64,000 nt of DNA, from contig NZ_AP025476.1 of the NCBI RefSeq assembly GCF_024347415.1, positions 806,001 to 870,000 on the forward strand. The letters are read 5' to 3'. A program made the translations under genes and the position numbers. Source of the DNA: Vibrio crassostreae. Lineage in GTDB: Bacteria > Pseudomonadota > Gammaproteobacteria > Enterobacterales > Vibrionaceae. The notes below the pieces were generated by a model. The model was not told the origin of the DNA, did not search any database, and worked only from the letters and a program-made list of their open reading frames with translations. Of this stretch, positions 49,080 through 56,237 are shown one piece after another (position 1 is the first letter of the stretch; every line of letters begins with the position of its first letter).

Positions 49080-50741
49080 ATGAAGCAACGCCTTATTCTA
49101 AAGACAGCACTAAGTGCTGCAATCCTAGCTACTTTAGCTGGGTGTGCGTCTCAATCAGCTCATGATTGGAACCAAGACGAAACTTACAAGCTAACGATTC
49201 TTCACACAAACGATAACCATGGTCGTTTCTGGCAGAATAAATACGGCGAATACGGCATGTCTGCGCGTAAAACGCTTGTTGACCAACTTCGTTCAGAAGT
49301 TGAAGCAGAAGGCGGTAGCGTGTTGCTTCTATCTGGCGGTGACATCAACACGGGTGTTCCAGAGTCAGACCTTCAGGACGCAGAACCTGATTTTAAAGGT
49401 ATGAACAAAATTGGTTACGATGCAATGGCATTGGGTAACCACGAGTTTGATAACTCTTTAGACGTACTACAAAAGCAGATCGACTGGGCTAACTTCCCAA
49501 TGTTATCTGCAAACATCTACGATAAAGCGACAGGCGAACGTAAATTCCAAGCGTACGAAATGTTTGAAAAGCAAGGCATCAAGATTGCGGTTATTGGTTT
49601 AACAACTGAAGATACCCAAAAGATTGGTAACCCTGAATTTATCGCAGGCATCGATTTCCGTGACCCTAAAGAAGAAGCGAAGAAGCTAATCGCTGAACTT
49701 AAAGAAACAGAAAAACCGGATCTAATCTTTGCTGTGACTCACATGGGTCACTACGAAAACGGTCAACGTGGTGTTAACGCTCCGGGTGATGTTGCACTCG
49801 CTCGTTACCTAAACGAAGGCGATCTAGACATGATCGTTGGTGGTCATTCTCAAGAGCCTGTATGTATGGAAGGCCCTAACGTAGCGAAGAAAAACTTCAA
49901 GCCGGGTGATGAGTGTAAGCCTGACGTACAGAACGGTACTTACATCGTTCAAGCTCATGAGTGGGGCAAGTACGTAGGCCGTGCTGATTACGAATTCCGT
50001 AACGGCGAACTAGAGATGGTGAGCTACGATCTGATTCCAGTTAACCTTAAGAAGAAAGTTAAGATTGACGGTAAGAAGCAACGTGTTCTTATTCAAGATG
50101 AAATCGCACAAGACCCAGAGTTACTTGAATTCCTACGTCCTTTCCAAGAGCAAGGTCAAGCACAGCTAGAAGTTCAAATTGCTGAAACTAATGGCAAGCT
50201 TGAAGGCGACCGTAACGTTGTTCGTTTCCAACAGACTAACCTAGGTCGTTTGATTGCAACATCTCACATGGAGCGTGCAAAAGCAGACTTCGCTGTGATG
50301 AACTCTGGTGGTGTACGTGATTCAATTGAAGCCGGTGATGTGACTTACAAAGACGTACTAACAGTACAACCTTTTGCAAACATCCTGACTTACACAGACA
50401 TGACGGGTAAAGAAGTTCTAGATTACCTAAATGTAGTTGCGACTAAACCAATCGATTCTGGTGCTTACGCTCAGTTTGCTGGTATCTCAATGACAGTAGC
50501 GAACGGTGAAGTATCGAATGTATTCATCGGTGGTAAACAGCTTCGTCTAGACGAAACATACCGTTTCACAGTACCAAGCTTTAACGCTGCTGGTGGTGAC
50601 GGTTACCCTAAACTGTCTGATCACCCAGGTTACGTAAATACTGGTTTTGTTGATGCTGAAGTACTGAAAGAGTACCTAGAAGCAAACAGCCCGGTTGACG
50701 TGAACAAGTACGCGCCTTCAGGCCAAATGGTTTACAAGTAA
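49080..50741 (+). CDS. nutA: 5'-nucleotidase lipoprotein NutA/UshA
   Basis: Membrane-anchored metallophosphoesterase that dephosphorylates extracellular nucleotides so that nucleosides can be taken up; the Vibrio enzyme is known as chloride-dependent. I start at the ATG at 49080 (MKQRLILKTALSAA), giving 553 residues with lipobox LAGC (Cys22); earlier in-frame Met codons would spoil the signal. Metal motifs are LTILHTNDNHGRFW, SGGDINTG, ALGNHEFD and the VGGHSQEP segment; the C-terminal nucleotide-binding domain contains NSGGVRDSI. It is monocistronic between two terminators. Confidence 0.96.
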   Translation: MKQRLILKTALSAAILATLAGCASQSAHDWNQDETYKLTILHTNDNHGRFWQNKYGEYGMSARKTLVDQLRSEVEAEGGSVLLLSGGDINTGVPESDLQDAEPDFKGMNKIGYDAMALGNHEFDNSLDVLQKQIDWANFPMLSANIYDKATGERKFQAYEMFEKQGIKIAVIGLTTEDTQKIGNPEFIAGIDFRDPKEEAKKLIAELKETEKPDLIFAVTHMGHYENGQRGVNAPGDVALARYLNEGDLDMIVGGHSQEPVCMEGPNVAKKNFKPGDECKPDVQNGTYIVQAHEWGKYVGRADYEFRNGELEMVSYDLIPVNLKKKVKIDGKKQRVLIQDEIAQDPELLEFLRPFQEQGQAQLEVQIAETNGKLEGDRNVVRFQQTNLGRLIATSHMERAKADFAVMNSGGVRDSIEAGDVTYKDVLTVQPFANILTYTDMTGKEVLDYLNVVATKPIDSGAYAQFAGISMTVANGEVSNVFIGGKQLRLDETYRFTVPSFNAAGGDGYPKLSDHPGYVNTGFVDAEVLKEYLEANSPVDVNKYAPSGQMVYK

Positions 50742-50809
50742 TTGAATCCAAGCAATTGTATCAATAGGTGCTAAATTAGATTGACTCTAGCACCATGATA
50801 AATTTAACT

Positions 50810-50839
50810 AAAGCGACGCCTCGGCGTCGCTTTTTGTTT
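50810..50839 (+). terminator. Terminator after nutA
   Basis: AAAGCGACGCC pairs with GGCGTCGCTTT around TC, followed by TTGTTT. Confidence 0.92.
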
Positions 50840-50859
50840 ATCTATCGTTTGGATTTGTT

Positions 50860-51333
50860 ATGACCCCTGCAATCAATCTCGCCAAGAAAAAGAAAATCGC
50901 TCATAGTGTGCATCAGTATCATCATGATGCGAATAATACCAACTATGGTTTAGAAGCCGTTGAAGCGCTTGGCCAAGATCCCAAACGTGTATTCAAAACG
51001 CTGTTGTTTTCCTTGAATGGTGTGGCGAAAGATTTGGCGGTTGCCGTTATTCCTGTCGATCAGAAGCTAAACTTAAAGCTTGCAGCGAAAGCGGCGAAGG
51101 GCAAAAAAGCGGAGATGGCTGATCCAGATATTGCTCAGAAAACCACGGGTTATGTTGTTGGTGGAATTAGTCCTCTTGGACAGAAAAAAGCACTGCCTAC
51201 CTTTGTTCATTCAAGCGCTACCGATTTTGAAACTATCTGTGTGAGTGCAGGGAAGCGCGGGCTAGAGATTGAGTTAGATCCGAAAGATTTAGTAAAACTG
51301 ACTCGAGGCCAGTTTGCTGATCTATGTTTATAG
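50860..51333 (+). CDS. ybaK: Cys-tRNA(Pro)/Cys-tRNA(Cys) deacylase YbaK
   Basis: Trans-editing enzyme that removes Cys mis-charged on tRNA-Pro. The 157 residues match YbaK length and contain VFKTLLFSLNG with the catalytic-site Lys, and the GGISPLGQKKALPTFV loop. It stands alone between two terminators. Confidence 0.93.
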   Translation: MTPAINLAKKKKIAHSVHQYHHDANNTNYGLEAVEALGQDPKRVFKTLLFSLNGVAKDLAVAVIPVDQKLNLKLAAKAAKGKKAEMADPDIAQKTTGYVVGGISPLGQKKALPTFVHSSATDFETICVSAGKRGLEIELDPKDLVKLTRGQFADLCL

Positions 51334-51373
51334 ATTGTCGTCATCATGACGATAAAACTATCGAATGACCAAC

Positions 51374-51410
51374 AAAAACGCCCGCTAGACTAATCTAGCG
51401 GGCGTTTTTA
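51374..51410. terminator. Bidirectional terminator between ybaK and rluF
   Basis: AAAAACGCCCGCTAGA pairs with TCTAGCGGGCGTTTTT around CTAA; A/T runs on both sides allow use by both converging genes. Confidence 0.93.
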
Positions 51411-51439
51411 TATCGAGTGTCTCGTCTTACTGATTCTGA

Positions 51440-52573
51440 CTACTTCTTAAGACCTAAAGTACCACCAACACGCTTTGGTGCAGGTTTGTTCGGTCTGTTT
51501 GAATCTTGGCTGCGGTTTGCCGGTTTACCGCTTCTACGATCGGTATTGTCGCGATCGGTACGATTGCGATCCGAACGGTTTCTATCTGAATTAGAGCGCT
51601 CTGAACGAGAGTTTGATTTCCAGTTCTCGGTATTACCACCGCTTTCACCGTTCGACGAATTGCGGCCACGCTTTGAATTAGGCGCATGACGGAATTCATC
51701 CGCATTGTTACCGCGGTAAGTGCGAGTACGGTTCTCTTTTTGATTGCGACGTGCTGTTGAAGTTTGGTTCTCTTCACGGCTGTCAAAAAGTTTCGCGTCA
51801 GTCGCTTTACGAATACGTTGACCTTTCGCGTTCATTTTTGACGCATCTTCCGTACTTACTGAACCTTCACACATCGCCAAGATCTCGGTGATCTCTTCGT
51901 CGCTCAGGTAGCGCCATTTGCCGTTAGGAATACCGTCTAGTGAGATATTCATAATACGAACACGGCGCAGCTTAAATACTTCGTAACCGAGCGCTTCACA
52001 CATACGGCGAATTTGGCGGTTAAGGCCTTGTGTTAGTGTAATTCGGAATGAGAACTTGGTCTCTTTCTCGACCTTACATGGCAAGGTAACAGTATCGAGA
52101 ATATGGACACCAGCGCCCATTTGCTTCAAAAACTCAGTCGTAATCGGCTTATCTACACGCACCACGTATTCTTTCTCGTGATTGTTACCTGCACGTAGGA
52201 TTTTGTTTACGATGTCGCCATCGTTGGTCAAGAAGATAAGGCCATCAGAAGGTTTATCTAAGCGGCCAATAGGGAAAATACGCTTGTGGTGGCCGATAAA
52301 GTCGACGATGTTGCCAGGAATATCACGCTCAGTCGTACAGGTGATACCTGTTGGTTTATTAAGAGCAATGTAAATCGGCTTCTCTTTTGAGCGAACAGGC
52401 TTATTGTCGATCTCAACATCATCACCTGGCAAGACTTTAGTGCCCATCTCAGGGATCTTACCGTTAATAGTAACTCGGCCTGCATCAATGAGTTTATCGG
52501 CTTCGCGGCGTGAGCAAAAACCAGTTTCACTGATGTATTTATTAAGGCGTTTAGCTTGGGATTCTTGTGACAT
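51440..52573 (-). CDS. rluF: 23S rRNA pseudouridine-2604 synthase with extended tail
   Basis: Forms pseudouridine at 2604 (and can act on 2605) of 23S rRNA. The 377 residues start with an S4 RNA-binding domain ([18 protein letters not shown]) followed by the catalytic domain with Asp in [14 protein letters not shown] and [11 protein letters not shown]. coli RluF is about 290 residues. Here residues ~255-377 form an extra Arg/Asn/Ser/Asp-rich, low-complexity tail with repeated NRSDRNR-like units. The tail is probably disordered and RNA-binding. Confidence 0.93.
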   Translation of the reverse strand: MSQESQAKRLNKYISETGFCSRREADKLIDAGRVTINGKIPEMGTKVLPGDDVEIDNKPVRSKEKPIYIALNKPTGITCTTERDIPGNIVDFIGHHKRIFPIGRLDKPSDGLIFLTNDGDIVNKILRAGNNHEKEYVVRVDKPITTEFLKQMGAGVHILDTVTLPCKVEKETKFSFRITLTQGLNRQIRRMCEALGYEVFKLRRVRIMNISLDGIPNGKWRYLSDEEITEILAMCEGSVSTEDASKMNAKGQRIRKATDAKLFDSREENQTSTARRNQKENRTRTYRGNNADEFRHAPNSKRGRNSSNGESGGNTENWKSNSRSERSNSDRNRSDRNRTDRDNTDRRSGKPANRSQDSNRPNKPAPKRVGGTLGLKK

Positions 52574-52604
52574 GATATTCTCTTAGCGTTTCACAACGGA
52601 AATA

Positions 52605-52640
52605 TAAATAAACAAAAAGCAACCTTTGGATAGTTGCTTT
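52605..52640 (-). terminator. Terminator after smrA
   Basis: AAAGCAAC pairs with GTTGCTTT around a nine-base loop; leftward it runs into TTTGTTTATTT. Confidence 0.75.
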
Positions 52641-52749
52641 GAGTTGGAATTCGTTAACTGAGGCAATTTTAGCACTTGGTGTGAGTCTAGGCACGAAATA
52701 TCGATCCTGATGCAAAATCGTTATTCGCCCGTTTATCTATCTCAACCTA

Positions 52750-53331
52750 TTAACTGGTGCGCTTTTGATGGCGCTCTCTGTTCTCTAGCTTTTTCTCATT
52801 ACTCTTTCTGAGCATGACATAGACAGCGCCCGTACCACCATGAAATTGCTGAGCAGAATGAACACATTGAACGTCGTTGATTTGCGTGAGCCAATTTGCC
52901 ACGTAGCTTTTCATCATTGCTGGTGGGTTCGAACGCTCTCCCTTACCGTGAACAATGATGACGGTACGAACATCCATTCTTAAACACTGACGCAAAAATG
53001 AAAGCACTTCGTTACGTGCGTCTTTCAGTGTTTTTCTATGAAGGTCGAGCTTGGCTTGAATAGGGTATTTGCCTAGGCGCAGCTTTTTGTATACGCCTTC
53101 TTGTACACCGTCTTTTTTATAAGCAACGACATCGTCTGGCTTGATCATTGGCGAATAGTCTAATGATAAGTAGTCTTTCTCGTCGTCAGACAGCCACATA
53201 GCGGCTTCACGCTTAGCAAGGTGAGATTCTGTGACTCGGTGTACTTTTTGGTGTTCAGCGGTGTCATGGTCGATACGTTTAACATCGCCCATCATTTCTT
53301 GGAAGAGATCTAAGTCGTCATCATGAGACAT
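52750..53331 (-). CDS. smrA: Smr-domain endonuclease SmrA
   Basis: Single Smr-domain protein related to the MutS2 C-terminus; E. coli SmrA has DNA nicking activity. The 193 residues carry the Smr signatures LDLHRKTLKDA and VIIVHGKGERS in the C-terminal half, plus an N-terminal extension with a DDDLDLFQEMMGDV segment typical of the SmrA/YdaL type. It is followed by its own terminator. Confidence 0.92.
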   Translation of the reverse strand: MSHDDDLDLFQEMMGDVKRIDHDTAEHQKVHRVTESHLAKREAAMWLSDDEKDYLSLDYSPMIKPDDVVAYKKDGVQEGVYKKLRLGKYPIQAKLDLHRKTLKDARNEVLSFLRQCLRMDVRTVIIVHGKGERSNPPAMMKSYVANWLTQINDVQCVHSAQQFHGGTGAVYVMLRKSNEKKLENRERHQKRTS

Positions 53332-53391
53332 ATTGTGTATCTCAAGTTGGGAAGGATAGGGTAAGTATACCTAAGTTGAGGCTGGGTTTAA

Positions 53392-53430
53392 AAATGAAAA
53401 AACCGGAGAAGACAATAAGTCTGCTCCGGT
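53392..53430 (-). terminator. Terminator of the DUF3149 gene
   Basis: ACCGGAG and CTCCGGT, with an inner AGAC/GTCT pair, form a stem; leftward it is followed by TTTTTTCATTTTT. Confidence 0.85.
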
Positions 53431-53519
53431 GCAAAGCGTTTTTACATTTAGTTATAAAATAAAGTAATACTTATAAAGTAAAACAATGCTTAAAAGTAAA
53501 TGATTTAGGCTGAGCGATT

Positions 53520-53660
53520 CTAGTGAGGAGATTTTTCAGTCATAACTTTGTAGATGAAGAAGCCTCCATAAAACATCATGAGACCCAGAGCCCCGAAGAT
53601 TACTATCATTGAAGATAGTCCCACCGCATTACCAAATAGGAGATCTAGCCAAAAGTCCAT
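53520..53660 (-). CDS. Small membrane protein, DUF3149
   Basis: A 46-residue protein of unknown function. It starts MDFWLDLLFGNAVGLSS and is mostly one or two hydrophobic segments (about 12-40) with a short charged tail TEKSPH. The start is supported by GAGG eight bases upstream and the gene by its own terminator at 53392-53430. Length and sequence match the DUF3149 family of Vibrio and relatives as I recall it. It is short enough to be missed by automatic calling. Confidence 0.85.
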   Translation of the reverse strand: MDFWLDLLFGNAVGLSSMIVIFGALGLMMFYGGFFIYKVMTEKSPH

Positions 53661-53850
53661 GTGTATACCTCAAAGTTATATGACACGGGTTAGTGTATTA
53701 AGTGGTGTTATCAATTCACTGATCTGGATCAATTCTGTTTCATAAGTTAAATACTTGTTGGTAACTGTGTGTTTTTCGTCACATCAAGCGAGTTGTTGTA
53801 TGTCTTTTGTTCGAACGATTGGAATTCACAATAAATATGAGAAAAAGCGC

Positions 53851-53878
53851 TTGCGGTTAAATTCAGAATCCGTATTAT
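53851..53878 (+). promoter_or_regulatory. Promoter of tRNA-Pro
   Basis: -35 TTGCGG (53851-53856), 16-base spacer, -10 TATTAT (53873-53878), then ACGCTCC as discriminator, 38 bases before the mature tRNA 5' end. Confidence 0.8.
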
Positions 53879-53915
53879 ACGCTCCATCGACAGGCAATCA
53901 GCCAGTTAGATATCT

Positions 53916-53992
<77 letters not shown>

Positions 53993-54000
53993 CATTAAAG

Positions 54001-54031
54001 AAAGCCGTAGCAGAAATGCTACGGCTTTTTT
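54001..54031 (+). terminator. Terminator after tRNA-Pro
   Basis: AAAGCCGTAGCA pairs with TGCTACGGCTTT around GAAA, followed by TTT. Confidence 0.92.
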
Positions 54032-54039
54032 GCATTTTA

Positions 54040-54139
54040 ATCTGGTTTAGAACATGGGGATGGGGGCTGGAATGCCAGTCCAATCGAATTCCTCTTCACC
54101 GACCACATTAAAGAAAGCCTGCTCATTGAGCAGGCTTTC
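54040..54139 (+). pseudogene. Decayed tRNA-Pro copy 2 with its terminator
   Basis: TCTGGTTT of the anticodon arm recurs at 54041, a GGGGG at 54062, and TCGAATTCCTCTTCACCGACCACATTAAAGAAAGCC at 54084-54118 nearly copies the T arm, acceptor strand, CCA and leader of the terminator. A 16-base insertion splits the T arm and the 5' half is lost. A new stem AAAGCCTGCTC/GAGCAGGCTTT (54114-54139) follows. Confidence 0.75.
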
Positions 54140-54189
54140 GTCGTTTCAGGGCATGAGAAATGGGATTTGAACCTAGGTGGGGTTCGCCT

Positions 54190-54268
54190 GATGTTCAAAA
54201 TAAGCTCTTCACAGCCACATTGAAGAAAGCCGTAGCATTCTCTGTAATAGAAGGGTCTACGGCTTTTT
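54190..54268 (+). pseudogene. Decayed tRNA-Pro copy 3 with its terminator
   Basis: TTCAAAATAAGCTCTTCAC then GCCACATTGAAGAAAGCC (54215 on) align with the tRNA-Pro 3' end and its terminator leader, spaced 112 bases after copy 2. A terminator stem AAAGCCGTAG/CTACGGCTTT (54226-54266) with T residues ends it. Most of the tRNA is unrecognisable. Confidence 0.6.
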
Positions 54269-54382
54269 GTATTTTGGAATATGTGTAATTCCCTAGAGCG
54301 ACGAAGGAGCGAGTCGGGAATCTCTTGTTGTTCTAAGCGTCCTGCATAGAGACAAGGATTGATCCAGTAGTCCCAAATCTAT

Positions 54383-54805
54383 TTACTTAACATCACAGGT
54401 AATGTTCTTGATTGGCGTCTCTGAGGTAACAAAACAAACATAAGCGTCAACAGGGTGATTTGGACCAATTCGAATGTAACCCGCCTGTACTTCATCTTCG
54501 TTAAAAGTCACCGAGTGAGAATTACCCGTCTGACCATCGTAGAAGCTTACTTCAAAATTACCATTCATTTGGCTTGCGATACGGTTGCGTGTCGTTGATG
54601 TCGTGAACGTAATATTCGCGCATCGCATTGGTGGCTTTTCAGTAATCAAGAACTGTCCGCTTTCTTTATCTAACACACCGCCTTTGGTGTCTGGTTGAAT
54701 GTCTATCGGCTGGAATTGTTCGATCGTACAAGTTTCTTTGGCAGACGCTGCCGTGGGCATCAGGATCGCGAGGGCTAAAGGTAAAGCGAAGAGCACTGGT
54801 TTCAT
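54383..54805 (-). CDS. Small secreted protein of unknown family
   Basis: Not recognised. I take the ATG at 54805 (MKPVLFALPLALAILMPTAA), giving 140 residues with a signal peptide cleaved after TAASA; a longer frame begins with GTG at 54847. The mature protein (about 117 residues) has four Cys that could form two disulfides, is beta-rich by composition, and has no lipobox. It lies beside the TraB/GumN gene in a region with less conserved genes. Confidence 0.7.
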   Translation of the reverse strand: MKPVLFALPLALAILMPTAASAKETCTIEQFQPIDIQPDTKGGVLDKESGQFLITEKPPMRCANITFTTSTTRNRIASQMNGNFEVSFYDGQTGNSHSVTFNEDEVQAGYIRIGPNHPVDAYVCFVTSETPIKNITCDVK

Positions 54806-54926
54806 GAGAACAACACCGTATATAAAAAGAGCGAAAGATAATAGCACCGTTATGGGGCGATTAAATGTAATGATTCTGTTATTAGGTAATGGTTATATTA
54901 GGAGAAGGTCATGGCTTCGAATTGAG

Positions 54927-55832
54927 CTAGCTGTCGTCACTAAGCTCAAATTGACACTGAGCCTGTTGGCTTTGTGATTGTTGAGTGACATTAAAACCTT
55001 TCTCTTCTAATAACTGCAAAAGGTTACCTTCGCCAATCAGGTGTAAAGTACCGACGACCAGCACGTAGTGTCCCTTTGAGTCGAGTTTCCAATCATTGGC
55101 GGAGAGCTTGTTTGCCCAATCGACGTTGCGATCGGTTAAAAATGCTTTCTCTAGTTCAGATGGCATTTCAGACAGCTTCGCAAACTCCTCAAGCTTCGCA
55201 AACTCCTCAAGCTTCGCTACATCACCGGCTTTCCAACTTTCAATTAAGCAGTGAACCACCCCATCAGTTTGGTCAAATTCTTCAAGGCTACTGACTAACC
55301 ATTCTTTACCGGAATCTTTTTGTCCTGCAATGAGATCTATCTGAAATTGTAGAGGCTCTAAACTGATCACCGGAACGTCTTGTATCGTCGCTTTATAGGC
55401 GAGTGTTGCGTCTACACCGCCCGCTGAGCCATAGCCAAGGTTCTTTAATTGCTGCATCTGTATTGAGAGAGATGTCGCCCAAGGTGGAGAGCTCAGTAGT
55501 TGTTGAGTCGGCATACCCAAAGACTTTGAAATACTGGCTAATAACTGTTTTTGTTCTTTGTTTAATACATCACTCGTGGTCACTGTGGTCGTGGGATACA
55601 CAATGCCTTCTGACTTCCTGATGTCTGTCTCGACAATTAATCCGTCGCTCTCTTTTAGCGTGTCAGTGATCTGTACTGGAAGTGGGTACATGCTCTCGTC
55701 TCCTACGTGGACGGAACCCAAGATGGTGAGTGTCAGTTCATCCTTTTTGGCTTGCCAATAAAGAGGTTCGGCCAAAGCTTGTTTGGCTGAAAATGCGAGA
55801 ACGAATAAAGTTACGTACCAAAATGTGCGCAA
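54927..55832 (-). CDS. TraB/GumN family protein
   Basis: Secreted (signal peptide MRTFWYVTLFVLAFSAKQALA) member of the TraB/GumN family, related to putative metalloproteases of the Tiki fold; no substrate known. The 301 residues contain the paired motifs TILGSVHVGDESMYPLP with the first His and GTLHLIGEGNLLQLLE near the end. An in-frame 18-bp duplication (55174-55209) gives KLEEFA twice in the middle of the protein. Confidence 0.85.
   Translation of the reverse strand: MRTFWYVTLFVLAFSAKQALAEPLYWQAKKDELTLTILGSVHVGDESMYPLPVQITDTLKESDGLIVETDIRKSEGIVYPTTTVTTSDVLNKEQKQLLASISKSLGMPTQQLLSSPPWATSLSIQMQQLKNLGYGSAGGVDATLAYKATIQDVPVISLEPLQFQIDLIAGQKDSGKEWLVSSLEEFDQTDGVVHCLIESWKAGDVAKLEEFAKLEEFAKLSEMPSELEKAFLTDRNVDWANKLSANDWKLDSKGHYVLVVGTLHLIGEGNLLQLLEEKGFNVTQQSQSQQAQCQFELSDDS
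55174..55217 (-). repeat. In-frame 18-bp tandem repeat inside the TraB/GumN gene
   Basis: AGCTTCGCAAACTCCTCA occurs twice in perfect tandem (55174-55191, 55192-55209) followed by AGCTTCGC, adding the hexapeptide KLEEFA. Confidence 0.95.
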
Positions 55833-56237
55833 GGAAAGCTCCTATTAAAAGAGATGAACTCGTTAAAATTGATTTTAACGGCGTTTTTTAACGGTTTTTT
55901 TTGGGAACTATGTCACGTTGTTTGTACGAAAAGTATAACAACCCGAGCAAACTCTTAAACCTTTCTCGATATCAACGACACGATTTTATGAAATTCTTTA
56001 GAAAGATTGTGATTCAGTTCTCAATTTTTACGTCAAAATAAAAATGACGGAAGTGCCGTCACTCCTAACGTTATGATTTTAAAATAAATAATCTTATCAA
56101 TATTTTTGAGATTTGAAGCTGATCACTTTATTAACTTGATTTAATTCACGGTAAAAAATAAGCCCATATAGTTTATCTAACTTTCGAAGCGCTCCACTTT
56201 GCTTCTGACTCAATTTTTTAATTTATGGGTGAATACG
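55833..56237. promoter_or_regulatory. Divergent TraB/chitobiase upstream region
   Basis: About 400 bases without a gene. It holds a perfect palindrome CGTTAAAA-TTGA-TTTTAACG (55861-55880) just upstream of the TraB gene, a short hairpin TGACGG/CCGTCA (56045-56061), and a weak CRP-like site TTTGA-N6-TCACT (56112-56127) before the chitobiase gene. Nothing else is recognised. Confidence 0.4.

Noticed and set aside
51417..51689. Rightward 90-codon frame inside rluF
   Set aside because: It mirrors the low-complexity tail of rluF on the other strand and has no ribosome site or homology.
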